From Anaerolineales bacterium (GTDB lineage: Bacteria; Chloroflexota; Anaerolineae; Anaerolineales; UBA4823), in NCBI GenBank assembly GCA_025057645.1, contig JANXBJ010000001.1:554357-618356 (forward strand): a DNA stretch of 64,000 bases. The letters run 5' to 3'. Below the pieces are notes generated by a model. That model had not been told where the DNA came from, searched no databases, and worked only from the letters and a program-made list of their open reading frames with translations. The position numbers and the translations under genes are program-made. Shown one piece after another: positions 19,768 to 29,226 of the stretch. How positions within the stretch are numbered: the first letter of the stretch is position 1; each line of letters opens with the position of its first letter.

Positions 19768-21525
19768 ATGAGTCAAAGCTTACGTTCGCGTATTGCCATT
19801 CCACTTATTCTGGTCATCTTGGGCATCCTAATCCCAGCGGGGGTAGCGGTTACGATTTACTTCAATCGCCTCTACACGGACTCCATTTACAAGAATTTGC
19901 TTTCGGACGCAAGGTTGATTGCTTCGCTACTAGCGGACCAAAAAGTGGCTCTCGAGCAAGTAGAGGTCCATGCCTGGTCGGACATTCTGGGGGAAAGAAT
20001 CACAATCATTGATCTAGAGGGAACTGTGATTCACGACTCCCACAAAGACCCCACTCAGATGGAAAACCATCTTCAACGCCCTGAGATTCAGCAAGCAATC
20101 AAACAGGGCGTCGGATTTGCCCAAAGGTATAGCGAAACTTTAGGGATTGAGATGGTCTACGTGGCTGTCCCGATCCGCGACGAGAACCAGCAGCCGAGAG
20201 GATATGTGAGGGTGGCTTTGCCCCTCAGTCAGCTGCGTGCGGAGCAAAGAAGCTTGCAGGGCACTATTTTAGGCTCATTGCTTTTGATGCTGTTCCTGAT
20301 TTCTATTGTGGTCATTAACGTGGCTAGGCACGCCACGCGCCCCATAGAGGAGATCACCCGATCGATAGCAAAACTCTCTTCAGGTGGCTTCACTTCTGAT
20401 TGGAAGCCCAAACTCTCTCCAGCCGAGCACTCCACCGAAGTTGACCGCCTTATCGCCGCCTTTGATTACTTGACCGCAAAAATCCACGACCAGATCCAAG
20501 CCCTTGAACAAGAGCGAAACAAGATCTCAGCCGTGCTTCAAGAGATGACAGATGGAGTGCTGATCATCGACCCTGACGGGGTGATACAGTTAGCCAATCC
20601 GGCTGTGGCCAGAATGCTCAACTTGGCCGAGCCCAACTTGGTCGGAAAAACCGTTTCACAGGTGCTATTTCATCCCCAGTTTTATGAAAGCTGGCAGAAG
20701 GCGCGAGGCAGCAAAGAAACCCAAACATCGCTCATCGAAGTCCAGCCCAGGAAGCTGTATATCCAATGCACAACTACTCCTCTAGAAACCATAGCCCCGG
20801 GCACAGTCCTGATGCTGCTCCAGAACCTCACCCGTCAACGCTACCTCGAGACCGTGCGGCGGGACTTCATCAGCAATATTTCCCATGAGCTTCGGACGCC
20901 GCTGGCTTCCTTGAAAGCTCTCACGGAAACCCTTCAGGAGGGCGCTTTAGAGGACCCTCCGGCAGCGCGTAAGTTTCTCATGCAGATCGAAACTGAAGTC
21001 GACTCACTAAGCCATATGGTCTCCGAGCTGTTAGAACTCTCGCGCATCGAGTCCGGACAAGTGCCTCTAAGGCTGAAACCTTCTTCGCCGTATGAGATTC
21101 TCCAGAAAGCGGTTGAACGCCTAGGTATCCAAGCCGAGAGGGCAGGGTTGAAGGTAATCATTGATTGCGATCCTAACGTCCCTCCCGTGCTCGCTGATCC
21201 TTCAAGACTGGAGCAGGTGGTTGGCAACCTGTTTCACAATGCAATCAAATTCACCCCGGCTGGAGGGCAGATCGTTCTCTCGGCGAAACCCCAAAATGGC
21301 AAAATCCTGTTTTGCGTAGCCGATACCGGCATTGGCATCCCTGCTGAAGACCTACCCCGGATTTTCGAGCGCTTTTACAAAACCGATCGAGCACGGGCGA
21401 GTGGAGGTACTGGGCTAGGGCTAGCTATAGCCAAGCACGTTGTGGAAGCCCATGGTGGAACCATATGGGCGGAGTCGATCGAGTCCCAAGGAAGCAAGTT
21501 TTACTTTTGGATTCCGACCGCGTAA
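19768..21525 (+). CDS. phoR: PhoR-like sensor histidine kinase
   Basis: Membrane kinase of 585 residues that should control the adjacent PhoB-type regulator. Two membrane helices (about 9-32 and 164-186) flank an extracytoplasmic sensor loop of about 130 residues, larger than in E. coli PhoR and like that of Gram-positive PhoR. HAMP (about 187-240), PAS (about 250-350), HisKA with His373 in FISNISHELRTPL, and HATPase motifs (NLFHNAIKFT, DTGIGIP, GGTGLGLAIAK) follow. The PAS domain may read the state of the Pst/PhoU complex. Substrate and signal are inferred from the pst neighbours. Confidence 0.92.
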   Translation: MSQSLRSRIAIPLILVILGILIPAGVAVTIYFNRLYTDSIYKNLLSDARLIASLLADQKVALEQVEVHAWSDILGERITIIDLEGTVIHDSHKDPTQMENHLQRPEIQQAIKQGVGFAQRYSETLGIEMVYVAVPIRDENQQPRGYVRVALPLSQLRAEQRSLQGTILGSLLLMLFLISIVVINVARHATRPIEEITRSIAKLSSGGFTSDWKPKLSPAEHSTEVDRLIAAFDYLTAKIHDQIQALEQERNKISAVLQEMTDGVLIIDPDGVIQLANPAVARMLNLAEPNLVGKTVSQVLFHPQFYESWQKARGSKETQTSLIEVQPRKLYIQCTTTPLETIAPGTVLMLLQNLTRQRYLETVRRDFISNISHELRTPLASLKALTETLQEGALEDPPAARKFLMQIETEVDSLSHMVSELLELSRIESGQVPLRLKPSSPYEILQKAVERLGIQAERAGLKVIIDCDPNVPPVLADPSRLEQVVGNLFHNAIKFTPAGGQIVLSAKPQNGKILFCVADTGIGIPAEDLPRIFERFYKTDRARASGGTGLGLAIAKHVVEAHGGTIWAESIESQGSKFYFWIPTA

Positions 21526-21571
21526 GTGGACTTAAGAACCTTAACGATTTTTTACTCGAGATGAAAAAATC

Positions 21572-21614
21572 TTAACCCCTTTTTTGACACCCGTTAATCT
21601 TTAGTTGTTATATT
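21572..21614 (+). promoter_or_regulatory. pstS promoter with 11-bp Pho-box array
   Basis: Half-sites TTAACC (21572), TTTGAC (21583), TTAATC (21594) and TTGTTA (21605) fall on an exact 11-bp period, the spacing of PhoB/PhoP recognition repeats. TTAACG at 21541 and TTACTC at 21552 extend it upstream. TTGACA (21584-21589) with TTATAT (21608-21613), 18 bases apart, could be the core promoter. Confidence 0.7.
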
Positions 21615-21658
21615 GGGGGCGCAATTCCCTAATACTCACAAAGGAAAGGAGAAGAAAT

Positions 21659-22759
21659 ATGTCACGAGTGCGGTTTGTCCTATTTCTGGTGGTCGCCTTC
21701 AGCCTAGTGCTTGCGGCCTGCGCGCCCGCCGCAACGCCAACCCCTGAGAGGGTGGTTGAGACAGTAACGGTAGTAGAAACCCAAATTGTTGAAAAAGTGG
21801 TTGAAACCATTATCACCCCCACTCCGGGCCCTGTCGAAGGCACTATCTTGGTGGACGGTTCGAGCACAGTTGCCCCGATCACCGTCGCAGTAGCCGAAGA
21901 GTTCCAGAAGCAGTACCCTGAAGTCCGTGTGCCCGTAGGCATTTCCGGGACAGGCGGTGGCTTCAAGAAGTTCTGCGCTGGTGAGACTGACATCAGCAAT
22001 GCCTCTCGTCCAATTAAGGAATCCGAGGTAGAACTTTGTAAGAAGAACGGGGTCGAATACATCGAGTTGCCTGTAGCCTTTGACGGTTTGGCAGTGATGG
22101 TTAATCCGGCAAACGAGTTCGTCTCCTGCCTCACTGTCGAGGAGCTCAAGAAGATCTGGGAGCCGGCGGCTGAAGGTAAGATTACTAGGTGGAATCAAGT
22201 TCGCCCCGATTTCCCCAATCAACCGCTTAACCTCTATGGCCCTGGCGTCGACTCCGGTACCTATGACTACTTCACCCAAGCCATTGTCGGCAAAGAGGGC
22301 GAGAGCCGGGGCGACTTTCTCCCCAGCGAGGACGATAATGTCCTAGTCCAAGGGATCGCTGGCGATGTTAATGCACTGGGCTTCTTTGGCCTCGCTTACT
22401 ATGAGGAGAATAAGGATAAACTTAAACTAGTGGCTATCGATGCCGGGGACGGCAACTGTGTTCTTCCTTCGGCGGAGACGGTTCTAAACGGCACCTACCA
22501 GCCTCTCTCTCGTCCTCTCTTTATCTACGTCAACCGCCAGCGGGTTGATCAGAAGGACGAGATCAGCGCTTTCATCTCCTTCTACCTCCAGAAGGCTGGT
22601 GAGCTGGTTTCGGACGTGGGTTATATCCCTCTTAGCCCGGAAATTTACCAGCTAGCCCAACAGCGCTACGATAAGCGCATCACCGGCTCGGTCTTCGAAG
22701 GGGTTGGCTCGACAGTTGGCGTATCCTTGGCGGATCTGCTAGCGAAAGAAGGGCAATAG
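21659..22759 (+). CDS. pstS: Phosphate-binding lipoprotein PstS
   Basis: Captures phosphate outside the membrane and hands it to PstCA. The 366-residue protein has a lipoprotein signal with lipobox LAAC (about 16-19) and a Thr/Pro/Val-rich spacer (about 20-57), then a PBP_like domain. Phosphate-site segments are [27 protein letters not shown] and [10 protein letters not shown]. Strong ribosome site AAGGAAAGGAG lies 8 bases before the ATG at 21659; a longer frame from 21605 is not plausible because it would include the promoter. It is first in the pst operon, separated from pstC by a hairpin. Confidence 0.95.
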   Translation: MSRVRFVLFLVVAFSLVLAACAPAATPTPERVVETVTVVETQIVEKVVETIITPTPGPVEGTILVDGSSTVAPITVAVAEEFQKQYPEVRVPVGISGTGGGFKKFCAGETDISNASRPIKESEVELCKKNGVEYIELPVAFDGLAVMVNPANEFVSCLTVEELKKIWEPAAEGKITRWNQVRPDFPNQPLNLYGPGVDSGTYDYFTQAIVGKEGESRGDFLPSEDDNVLVQGIAGDVNALGFFGLAYYEENKDKLKLVAIDAGDGNCVLPSAETVLNGTYQPLSRPLFIYVNRQRVDQKDEISAFISFYLQKAGELVSDVGYIPLSPEIYQLAQQRYDKRITGSVFEGVGSTVGVSLADLLAKEGQ

Positions 22760-22780
22760 CCTTCACGCCTCGACACATAA

Positions 22781-22813
22781 GCAGTGGGGCAGGGAGAATA
22801 TCTGCCCCACTGC
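22781..22813 (+). other. Intercistronic hairpin between pstS and pstC
   Basis: GCAGTGGGGCAG and CTGCCCCACTGC form a perfect 12-bp stem with a 9-base loop. No T-tract follows. Such stems commonly stabilise the upstream message or attenuate read-through, which would give more PstS than permease. Confidence 0.75.
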
Positions 22814-22841
22814 TTGAATTGTGATAGGAGAGGATGCTCAT

Positions 22842-23729
22842 ATGACCAACCGAAGGATTTTAGAGCAAAAGACGGTTCTGGTAATTATCTTTTTGTTTGC
22901 CTTAGTCTCTGTCTTCACTACTTTTGGAATTATCGGTGTGCTTCTCCAAGAGACGATCTTGTTCTTTGAGCAAGTATCAATCGTGGAATTCCTGACTGGC
23001 ACACGTTGGACCCCGCTGTTTGCCTCGAAAAAATTTGGGGTTTTGCCTTTAGTCAATGGCACAGTTCTGGTTGCTGCTGGAGCGATGGTGGTTGCCCTCC
23101 CCCTCGGTCTATTGGCAGCCATCTATATGAGTGAATATGCATCGACAAGAGCTCGGTCGGTGCTCAAGCCATTTCTAGAGATTCTGGCGGGTATACCTAC
23201 GGTAGTCTATGGGTACTTTGCTTTGCTTTTTGTGACGCCAATTCTAAAGTCGATATTTCCTCAAACCCAAGCCTTTAATGCACTCAGCGCCTCGATTGTA
23301 ATGGGATTTATGATCCTGCCAACCGTCGCTTCGGTCTCTGAAGATGCTCTATCGGCAGTACCGCGCTCCTTACGCGAAGCCGCTTATGCCTTGGGCGCCA
23401 CAAAGGCCGAGGTTGCAACTCAAGTGGTCGTCCCGGCAGCGCTTTCAGGCATTGCTGCGGCTTTTATCCTGGCCATTTCTCGGGCTATTGGAGAGACAAT
23501 GATCGTTGCCATCGCAGCCGGCCAACAACCCAAGATGACTCTTAATCCTCTCGAATCGATCGAAACCATGACAGCTTACATTGTTCAGGTGAGCCTTGGC
23601 GACACCCCTCACCAGAGCATTGCTTATCAGACGATTTTTGCGGTCGGAATGTTGCTCTTCCTTATGACCTTGGTGATGAACATCATAAGCTACTTCTTTA
23701 CCAAGCGTTTCCGGGAGGTGTACGAATGA
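22842..23729 (+). CDS. pstC: Phosphate ABC permease PstC
   Basis: Integral membrane half of the phosphate transporter, 295 residues. Six transmembrane helices are visible, with the ABC permease EAA loop ([20 protein letters not shown]) that docks on PstB, and the PstC-typical [10 protein letters not shown] segment. The ATG at 22842 is preceded by AGGAGAGG at 8 bases; an upstream in-frame start is less likely. Its stop overlaps the pstA start by four bases. Confidence 0.95.
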   Translation: MTNRRILEQKTVLVIIFLFALVSVFTTFGIIGVLLQETILFFEQVSIVEFLTGTRWTPLFASKKFGVLPLVNGTVLVAAGAMVVALPLGLLAAIYMSEYASTRARSVLKPFLEILAGIPTVVYGYFALLFVTPILKSIFPQTQAFNALSASIVMGFMILPTVASVSEDALSAVPRSLREAAYALGATKAEVATQVVVPAALSGIAAAFILAISRAIGETMIVAIAAGQQPKMTLNPLESIETMTAYIVQVSLGDTPHQSIAYQTIFAVGMLLFLMTLVMNIISYFFTKRFREVYE

Positions 23730-24616
23730 CCGCAATCACGAGCAGTTTACGGGATATCACGTTCGAACAACAGCTTGCCCAACGGCAGCGCAGAGGAAAA
23801 ATTTTAGAGATCGCCGCTCTGATCGCAATTTTGCTGGGCATTGCCATGTTACTCACACTCCTTGTCGATGTAGTGATCGACGGTTTACCGTGGCTACGCC
23901 CGCAGTTGTTCACCGAGTTCCCTTCGCGCTTTCCAGAAAAGTCCGGTTTGCGCTCTGCTATTCAAGGGTCGATTTGGCTAATGGTATTCACCTCTATTAT
24001 GGTGATCCCAATCGGTGTAGGAGCTGGAATATATCTGGAAGAGTTTGCTCCGAGGAATCGCTTGACGGAATTTATTGAGATTAATATCGCCAACCTCGCT
24101 GGGGTACCCTCCATAATTTACGGTCTACTCGGTTTGGGGTTATTTGTGCGCGGCTTGGGGCTTGGAAGGAGCTTAATAGCTGGGGCCCTGACAATGACCT
24201 TATTGGTTTTGCCGATTATCATTGTGACCACTCGAGAAGCCATTCGAGCAGTACCTCGCTCTATCCGCCTTGCTGCACTTGCCCTTGGTGCCAGCCAGTG
24301 GGAAACTGCACGTGATCACGTGTTAGTATATTCTATGCCGGCAATTCTGACGGGTGTCATTCTCGCTATGTCACGTGCGATTGGTGAGACTGCGCCTTTG
24401 ATCACCATCGGTGCTCTAACCTACATCGCTTTCGATCTGCGAGGACCCCTCGACATATTCACCGTACTACCCATCCAGATTTTCAACTGGGTGTCCTTAC
24501 CGCAGAAGGGCTTTCACGACCTCGCAGCAGCGGGAATTATCGTTTTGCTCGTGTTGCTCCTCTCGATGAACGCCCTGGCTATTTGGCTGCGAAACCGCCT
24601 ATTTATCCGCTGGTAG
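23726..24616 (+). CDS. pstA: Phosphate ABC permease PstA
   Basis: Second permease half of the phosphate transporter, 296 residues. It has a cytoplasmic N-terminal segment (about 1-28), six membrane helices, the EAA loop ([20 protein letters not shown]) and [12 protein letters not shown] as in other PstA proteins. Translation is coupled to pstC through the ATGA overlap. It pairs with PstC and binds the PstB ATPase. Confidence 0.95.
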   Translation: MTAITSSLRDITFEQQLAQRQRRGKILEIAALIAILLGIAMLLTLLVDVVIDGLPWLRPQLFTEFPSRFPEKSGLRSAIQGSIWLMVFTSIMVIPIGVGAGIYLEEFAPRNRLTEFIEINIANLAGVPSIIYGLLGLGLFVRGLGLGRSLIAGALTMTLLVLPIIIVTTREAIRAVPRSIRLAALALGASQWETARDHVLVYSMPAILTGVILAMSRAIGETAPLITIGALTYIAFDLRGPLDIFTVLPIQIFNWVSLPQKGFHDLAAAGIIVLLVLLLSMNALAIWLRNRLFIRW

Positions 24617-24632
24617 AGTAGAGGGAGGAATA

Positions 24633-25424
24633 ATGAACGAGAACAGTGAATATATCCTCGAAACACGCAACCTTAACCTATACTACGGAAACTTCTTAGC
24701 TGTGGCAGACGTGAACATCAAGATTCGTCGTCACCAAATTACCGCAATCATCGGCCCTTCGGGTTGCGGGAAGTCCACACTCCTCCGCGCCTTTAACCGA
24801 ATGAACGAACTTGTCCCCACTGCACGCACCGAGGGCGAAATCCTATTCAACAACGAAAACATATACGATCCATCGATTGACCCGGTGGAAGTAAGACGTC
24901 GGATTGGAATGGTATTTCAAAAACCTAATCCGTTTCCTAAGTCCATTTATGAGAACATTGCATGGGGCCTGCGCATTAACGGCTTCAGGGGTTCAAAGTC
25001 AGAGTTGGATGACCTAGTTGAAAAAGCCCTGCGAGACGCAGCTCTATGGGACGAAGTCAAAGACAAGCTCGACCAAAGCGGCCTGTCGCTGTCCGGTGGT
25101 CAGCAGCAACGTCTTTGCATCGCTCGCACAATCGCTGTCCGCCCCGAAGTAATTCTGATGGATGAACCGGCTTCTGCTCTTGATCCAATTGCTACGCTGC
25201 GCATCGAAGAATTAATGCAGGAGCTCAAGAAAAACTACACTATTATCATCGTGACTCACAACATGCAACAGGCCGCAAGAGTTTCGGACTACACGGCCAT
25301 GATGATGCTGCGCAACCATGAAGATCGCTCGGGCACGGTTATTGAGTTCGATCGCACCGAAGTGATCTTTACCAACCCAAGAGATAAACGAACCCAAGAT
25401 TACGTGACTGGACGCTTTGGATAG
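24633..25424 (+). CDS. pstB: Phosphate ABC transporter ATPase PstB
   Basis: Powers phosphate import. The 263-residue ATPase has Walker [10 protein letters not shown] (about 42-50), a Q-loop ([12 protein letters not shown]), the signature LSGGQQQR, Walker [14 protein letters not shown] and the H-loop [13 protein letters not shown]. PstB-typical features are FNRMNELVP and GRFG at the C-terminus. It lies 16 bp after pstA with GGGAGGA as ribosome site. Confidence 0.97.
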   Translation: MNENSEYILETRNLNLYYGNFLAVADVNIKIRRHQITAIIGPSGCGKSTLLRAFNRMNELVPTARTEGEILFNNENIYDPSIDPVEVRRRIGMVFQKPNPFPKSIYENIAWGLRINGFRGSKSELDDLVEKALRDAALWDEVKDKLDQSGLSLSGGQQQRLCIARTIAVRPEVILMDEPASALDPIATLRIEELMQELKKNYTIIIVTHNMQQAARVSDYTAMMMLRNHEDRSGTVIEFDRTEVIFTNPRDKRTQDYVTGRFG

Positions 25425-25442
25425 TAGCCTCCTCTTATAATT

Positions 25443-25468
25443 TTAACAACTGTTATCAATGTTATAAT
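25443..25468 (+). promoter_or_regulatory. Candidate phoU promoter with Pho-like repeats
   Basis: TTAACA, TTATCA and TTATAA follow one another at 9-10 base steps, and the last overlaps TATAAT (25463-25468). The position, 32 bp upstream of the phoU ATG, suggests a second phosphate-responsive start inside the pst-phoU cluster. Confidence 0.45.
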
Positions 25469-25499
25469 CTCATAAAAAATATACAAAGTGAGGCAATTC

Positions 25500-26180
25500 A
25501 TGCTAAGAAAAACCTTTGCTCAGGAACTACAACAGCTAAAGGATGCAATCGTTGAGCTCGGTGAGATTGTACAGAAAATGATTATGCAGTCGGTCACTGC
25601 CCTGAGGAATCGGGATATCCAGTCTTCCAAAGAAATTCTAGAGCTGGACAAGGAAGTCAACAAAAGGCGCTATGAGATCGAGAATCAAGTGCTAGTTCTT
25701 ATTGCTACTCAGCAACCTATGGCTTATGACTTGCGTCTGCTTGCCTCTATCCTTGAAATTGCGGGTGAGCTGGAACGCATGGGCGACTATGCCAAGGGGA
25801 TAGCACATATCAATATTCGGATGGGGGATACCCCCCTGGTCAAGCCCCTTATTGATATCCCGCGCATGGCAGAGAAAAGCTGTGATATGCTTAGCCGCGC
25901 TCTCCAGGCTTTTCTACACGAGGATGAGCAGGCTGCAAAGGCGATCCCAAGAGAAGACGATGAAGTAGACGCTCTCTACTTGCAAGTTTACCGTGAGCTG
26001 ATGACCTTCCTTATCCAAGACCCCACTACGATCGAAAGAGCTAATTGGCTTCTGTGGGCAGCACACAACCTCGAAAGGGTCGCCGATCGAGTGACCAACA
26101 TCTGTGAGCGCACCATCTATGTCGTCAATGGGGTGCTGAGAGAAATCGACAGTTCGGATGATGAATTCAGGGCGCTGTAG
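25500..26180 (+). CDS. phoU: Phosphate signalling protein PhoU
   Basis: Cytoplasmic regulator that links the Pst transporter to the PhoR kinase and damps the response in high phosphate. The 226-residue all-helical protein has the two PhoU repeats, each with the E/DxxxD metal motif (LELDKEVNKRRYEIE; LEIAGELERMGDYAKGIA; PREDDEVDALYLQVYRE; NLERVADRVTNICER). The ATG at 25500 has GAGG six bases upstream; the GTG at 25488 is the alternative. It is the last gene of the phosphate cluster. Confidence 0.95.
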   Translation: MLRKTFAQELQQLKDAIVELGEIVQKMIMQSVTALRNRDIQSSKEILELDKEVNKRRYEIENQVLVLIATQQPMAYDLRLLASILEIAGELERMGDYAKGIAHINIRMGDTPLVKPLIDIPRMAEKSCDMLSRALQAFLHEDEQAAKAIPREDDEVDALYLQVYRELMTFLIQDPTTIERANWLLWAAHNLERVADRVTNICERTIYVVNGVLREIDSSDDEFRAL

Positions 26181-26374
26181 CGGGGGTTGGGGCTGGCTTT
26201 TTGAGTTTGTGTGGAGATGGTGGGTTTGTTTTGGGCTTGTTTGTTGTAAATGGCTATACGCAATCCATGGAGATCACTGACGCTATCAGCTTTCACTATC
26301 TCCAGAATCCCCATAAGCCAGCAAATTTGAGGCTCAGGTTGTGGAGGACAACGTTCCAAGCCGGAGAATCACAC

Positions 26375-26395
26375 TTAGCTTGAACAACAAGCTAA
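26375..26395. other. Small perfect hairpin upstream of the methyltransferase
   Basis: TTAGCTTG and CAAGCTAA form an 8-bp stem with loop AACAA. A TTGACA follows at 26403-26408 but no matching -10 is seen. The rest of the 250-bp spacer (26181-26430) is G/T-rich and shows no gene. Confidence 0.35.
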
Positions 26396-26430
26396 CTCGT
26401 TATTGACAAGTTTGGACTCATCGTCAAAAA

Positions 26431-27198
26431 ATGGCCCAAACCAAAGGCTTTGCTGAGCTCCACCGACAATACACTTATCAGTCGCTCTGGACAGCTCAAA
26501 TGCGTGACTACCTATTGGAGCTAGCAGGAGCAAACCCAAACTCTCGCATTCTCGAAGTTGGATGTGGCACTGGCTTAATCATAGGGGATATTCAGCGAAA
26601 AGGCAAGAAATTTTGCTATGGCATTGATATCGATTACATGAGCGTCCTCTTCGCCAAAACAAACGTCCTTACCAACCTCCTCTCAGCAGCAGATGCTCAA
26701 GCTTTGCCTTTTCCCAGCGATGTCTTCGATGTTACCGTATGCCATTACTTCCTTATGTGGGTTCAAGACAAAAACCGCGCCCTGCAGGAAATGATTCGCG
26801 TAACCCGCAAAGGAGGAGCGATCATCGCTTTTGCCGAACCCGACCATCGCTCACGCATCGATTACCCCGCCAACTTAGAGGAAATCGGACGCTTTCAGAA
26901 TTTGAGCTTGATTCACCAAGGGGCCGACATTTCTGCCGGAAGAAAATTATTCCAACTCTTTACCTCAAACGGCTTGATTAGAACTATTTACGGGGTTTAC
27001 GGCAACGAGATCAGAGAAGAGAACAGCCCGGATGAAGCCTATCTGTTTGAATGGAATTGCCTCAAAGATGACCTTAATCCCTGGCTCGATTCCAACCAGG
27101 TCTCAAAGCTAATAGAAGCCGACCGCCAAGCATGGCGTTCTCGCCAGCGAGTTCTTTTCATTCCGACATTTTGGGCAATTGGTTGGGTGCCCGGCTGA
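26431..27198 (+). CDS. Class I SAM-dependent methyltransferase
   Basis: Methyltransf_11-type enzyme of 255 residues. SAM motif I is ILEVGCGTGLIIGDI (about 34-48), an acidic end of beta 2 is YGIDIDYMS, motif post-I is AADAQALPFPSDVFDVTVCHY and motif III is TRKGGAIIAFAEP. The substrate cannot be read from sequence; small-molecule, lipid or quinone-like acceptors are all possible. No ribosome site is obvious before the ATG. It stands alone and converges on the end of the suf operon with a 4-bp gap. Confidence 0.8.
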   Translation: MAQTKGFAELHRQYTYQSLWTAQMRDYLLELAGANPNSRILEVGCGTGLIIGDIQRKGKKFCYGIDIDYMSVLFAKTNVLTNLLSAADAQALPFPSDVFDVTVCHYFLMWVQDKNRALQEMIRVTRKGGAIIAFAEPDHRSRIDYPANLEEIGRFQNLSLIHQGADISAGRKLFQLFTSNGLIRTIYGVYGNEIREENSPDEAYLFEWNCLKDDLNPWLDSNQVSKLIEADRQAWRSRQRVLFIPTFWAIGWVPG

Positions 27199-27202
27199 TC
27201 AA

Positions 27203-27553
27203 TCACGCCCCATTGGGAATCCCAACCTGGACCATGCCGTCTTTCACCCGCACGGGATAGGTTGGGATGTCCTGTATGGCAGGAAGTGTGAGTGCCTTGC
27301 CGGTTCGAACATCGAACTGAGCTCCATGTCGCGGACAAGAGATTTTCCATCCATCCAGCTCCCCATCGCCTAACGGCCCATCATCGTGGGAGCAGACATC
27401 GGCAATAGCGAAGTACTCCCCCTCGATGTTAAGGACGACTATCGACAAACGCCCGATTTGCACGAAGGCTCTTTCGCCGCTCTTCAATTCCTCTTGAGAG
27501 ATCACATCATAAAAACGACATGTAGTTGGATCGCTCGTCCGGTAATTAAACAT
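27203..27553 (-). CDS. Rieske-type [2Fe-2S] ferredoxin
   Basis: Soluble Rieske ferredoxin of 116 residues, last gene of the suf operon. Cluster ligands are C54/H56 (CSHDDGPL) and C73/H76 (CPRHGAQF). There is no second Cys pair for a disulfide, as expected of ferredoxin-type and not respiratory Rieske proteins. The ATG at 27553 has GGAGG upstream and begins 2 bp after the sufU stop. Similar small Rieske proteins occur in suf operons and may supply electrons to cluster assembly; that role is inferred. Confidence 0.88.
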   Translation of the reverse strand: MFNYRTSDPTTCRFYDVISQEELKSGERAFVQIGRLSIVVLNIEGEYFAIADVCSHDDGPLGDGELDGWKISCPRHGAQFDVRTGKALTLPAIQDIPTYPVRVKDGMVQVGIPNGA

Positions 27554-27555
27554 TC

Positions 27556-27954
27556 CTATTCCTCCACAAGGTCGTCTGTGGCTTCGCCTAGGCCGTAAAC
27601 GCCTGCTTTGAGAACCTTGAGAGACAATAGAGCACACTTGAGCCGCACCGGGCCAAGTTCGATTCCGAGCATCTCTAGGATATCTTGCTTTGACAAACGC
27701 TTTACTTGATCCACGTGCATCCCATGCACTTTTTCCATGAGCAAGTCTGCCGAAGCCTGTGAGATCGCACATCCCCGACCCTCAAAGAGAGCCTCACGGA
27801 TGACTCCCTCATCGTCAACGCGTAGGTCAATGTGAATATGATCGCCACAGAGAGGATTCTCATCCTCAAAACTAATGTCCGCCGGGTTGAGTGACCCACG
27901 GTATTGCGGATTTTTGTAGCGATCGATAATGAGCTCTCGATAGAAATCATCCAT
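27556..27954 (-). CDS. sufU: Fe-S assembly sulfur-relay protein SufU
   Basis: Zinc-dependent partner that accepts sulfur from SufS. The 132-residue protein has the SufU ligand set C36/D38 (NPLCGD), C62 (GRGCAISQAS) and C107 (RLKCALLSL), and the extra segment between the second and third ligands that separates SufU from scaffold IscU. It starts 3 bp after sufS. The SufU type is found in Firmicutes, Actinobacteria and Chloroflexota, in line with the suggested host. Confidence 0.95.
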   Translation of the reverse strand: MDDFYRELIIDRYKNPQYRGSLNPADISFEDENPLCGDHIHIDLRVDDEGVIREALFEGRGCAISQASADLLMEKVHGMHVDQVKRLSKQDILEMLGIELGPVRLKCALLSLKVLKAGVYGLGEATDDLVEE

Positions 27955-27957
27955 GAA

Positions 27958-29220
27958 TTACACTCCAAAAATATCCTTGACCCGGTAAATCGCCTCAACC
28001 AACCGGTCAATTTCCTCAAAAGTAGTGTACAAGTAAAAACTGGCCCGAGCCGTGGCAGGAACTTGGAATTTCTCATGCAAGGGCATTGCGCAATGATGCC
28101 CGGCGCGAATAGCAATGCCGTATTGATCTAAGATCTGCGAGATATCATGTGCGTGAACTCCATCTACTAAGAAAGACACTACACCACCTTTTTTCTCCGC
28201 ACTCGGTCCAAAAATCCTCAGCCCTTCAACCTCTCTTAGCCGTTCCAGAGCATAGCGTACCAAACCTTGCTCGTGTTGACAAATTACATCCATCCCGATC
28301 TTGTTGAGGTAGTCAATTGCTGCACCCAAGCCAACGGCTTCGGCAATTGCCGGTGTTCCCGCCTCAAATTTATAAGGCAGCTCATTTGGTTTGAACGCCC
28401 CTAAGGTCACCTTCTTGATCATATCCCCACCGCCGAGGAAGGGCGGCATGTTCTCGAGCAACTCTCGCTTGCCATACAAGACCCCGATTCCTGTTGGCCC
28501 ACACATTTTATGTCCCGAAAAGGCGAGGAAGTCTACATCTAGCTCCTGAACATCAACCCGGAAGTGAGGTACCGACTGAGCACCGTCTAATAGGGTGACC
28601 GCCCCAGCTTGGTGAGCCTTAGCAATCATTGTTTTTGCCGGGTTGATCGTGCCAACCACATTCGACATATGGGTAAAGGCAAATAGCCTAGGTCCCATTG
28701 CGAGCTTGCGATCAAAATCGTTTTCGTCTAACACCCCTTCTGCGGTAACCGCGACATGCTCGACACGCAGGTCCATGCGTTCGGCTAAAAGATACCAAGG
28801 AACTAGATTTGAGTGGTGTTCCATTTCGGTGAGCAAAATCAGATCGCCACGCCTAAGCTGACTGAGCCCCCATGAATAGGCAACGAGATTGATGGCTTCG
28901 GTGGTATTTCGAGTAAAGATGATTTGACGGCTGGAGGCAGCTCCAATAAAGTTCTTGACCTTCTCCCTTGCCTCTTCGTACATCGCTGTGGCCTCTTCGG
29001 CCAGAACGTGAATACCGCGATGAATGTTGGCATTGTGTTGTCGATAATAGGCATTCATAGCCTCGATAACCGAGGCAGGCTTCTGACTTGTGGCTGTTGA
29101 GTCTAAATAGACAAGTGGGACGCCAGGTCGCACCTGGCGCCCTAAGACCGGAAAATCTTCTCGGATTTTATAGACATCCAGCGCTACTTTAGGATGCAAC
29201 TCGGCCATAGCTTCTGCCAT
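27958..29220 (-). CDS. sufS: Cysteine desulfurase SufS
   Basis: PLP enzyme that removes sulfur from cysteine for Fe-S assembly. The 420-residue protein (usual about 410) has K238 in SGHKMCGPTG as the Schiff-base lysine, TEMEHHSNLVPW with the PLP-stacking His, and catalytic C377 in RAGHHCAMPL, the group II desulfurase motif. It is followed by sufU, its sulfur acceptor, and preceded by a 101-residue gene of unknown role. Confidence 0.96.
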   Translation of the reverse strand: MAEAMAELHPKVALDVYKIREDFPVLGRQVRPGVPLVYLDSTATSQKPASVIEAMNAYYRQHNANIHRGIHVLAEEATAMYEEAREKVKNFIGAASSRQIIFTRNTTEAINLVAYSWGLSQLRRGDLILLTEMEHHSNLVPWYLLAERMDLRVEHVAVTAEGVLDENDFDRKLAMGPRLFAFTHMSNVVGTINPAKTMIAKAHQAGAVTLLDGAQSVPHFRVDVQELDVDFLAFSGHKMCGPTGIGVLYGKRELLENMPPFLGGGDMIKKVTLGAFKPNELPYKFEAGTPAIAEAVGLGAAIDYLNKIGMDVICQHEQGLVRYALERLREVEGLRIFGPSAEKKGGVVSFLVDGVHAHDISQILDQYGIAIRAGHHCAMPLHEKFQVPATARASFYLYTTFEEIDRLVEAIYRVKDIFGV

Positions 29221-29226
29221 CCACGC

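Noticed and set aside
21601..22279. Two long minus-strand frames opposite pstS
   Set aside because: They shadow pstS, whose lipobox, ribosome site and phosphate-site motifs are convincing.
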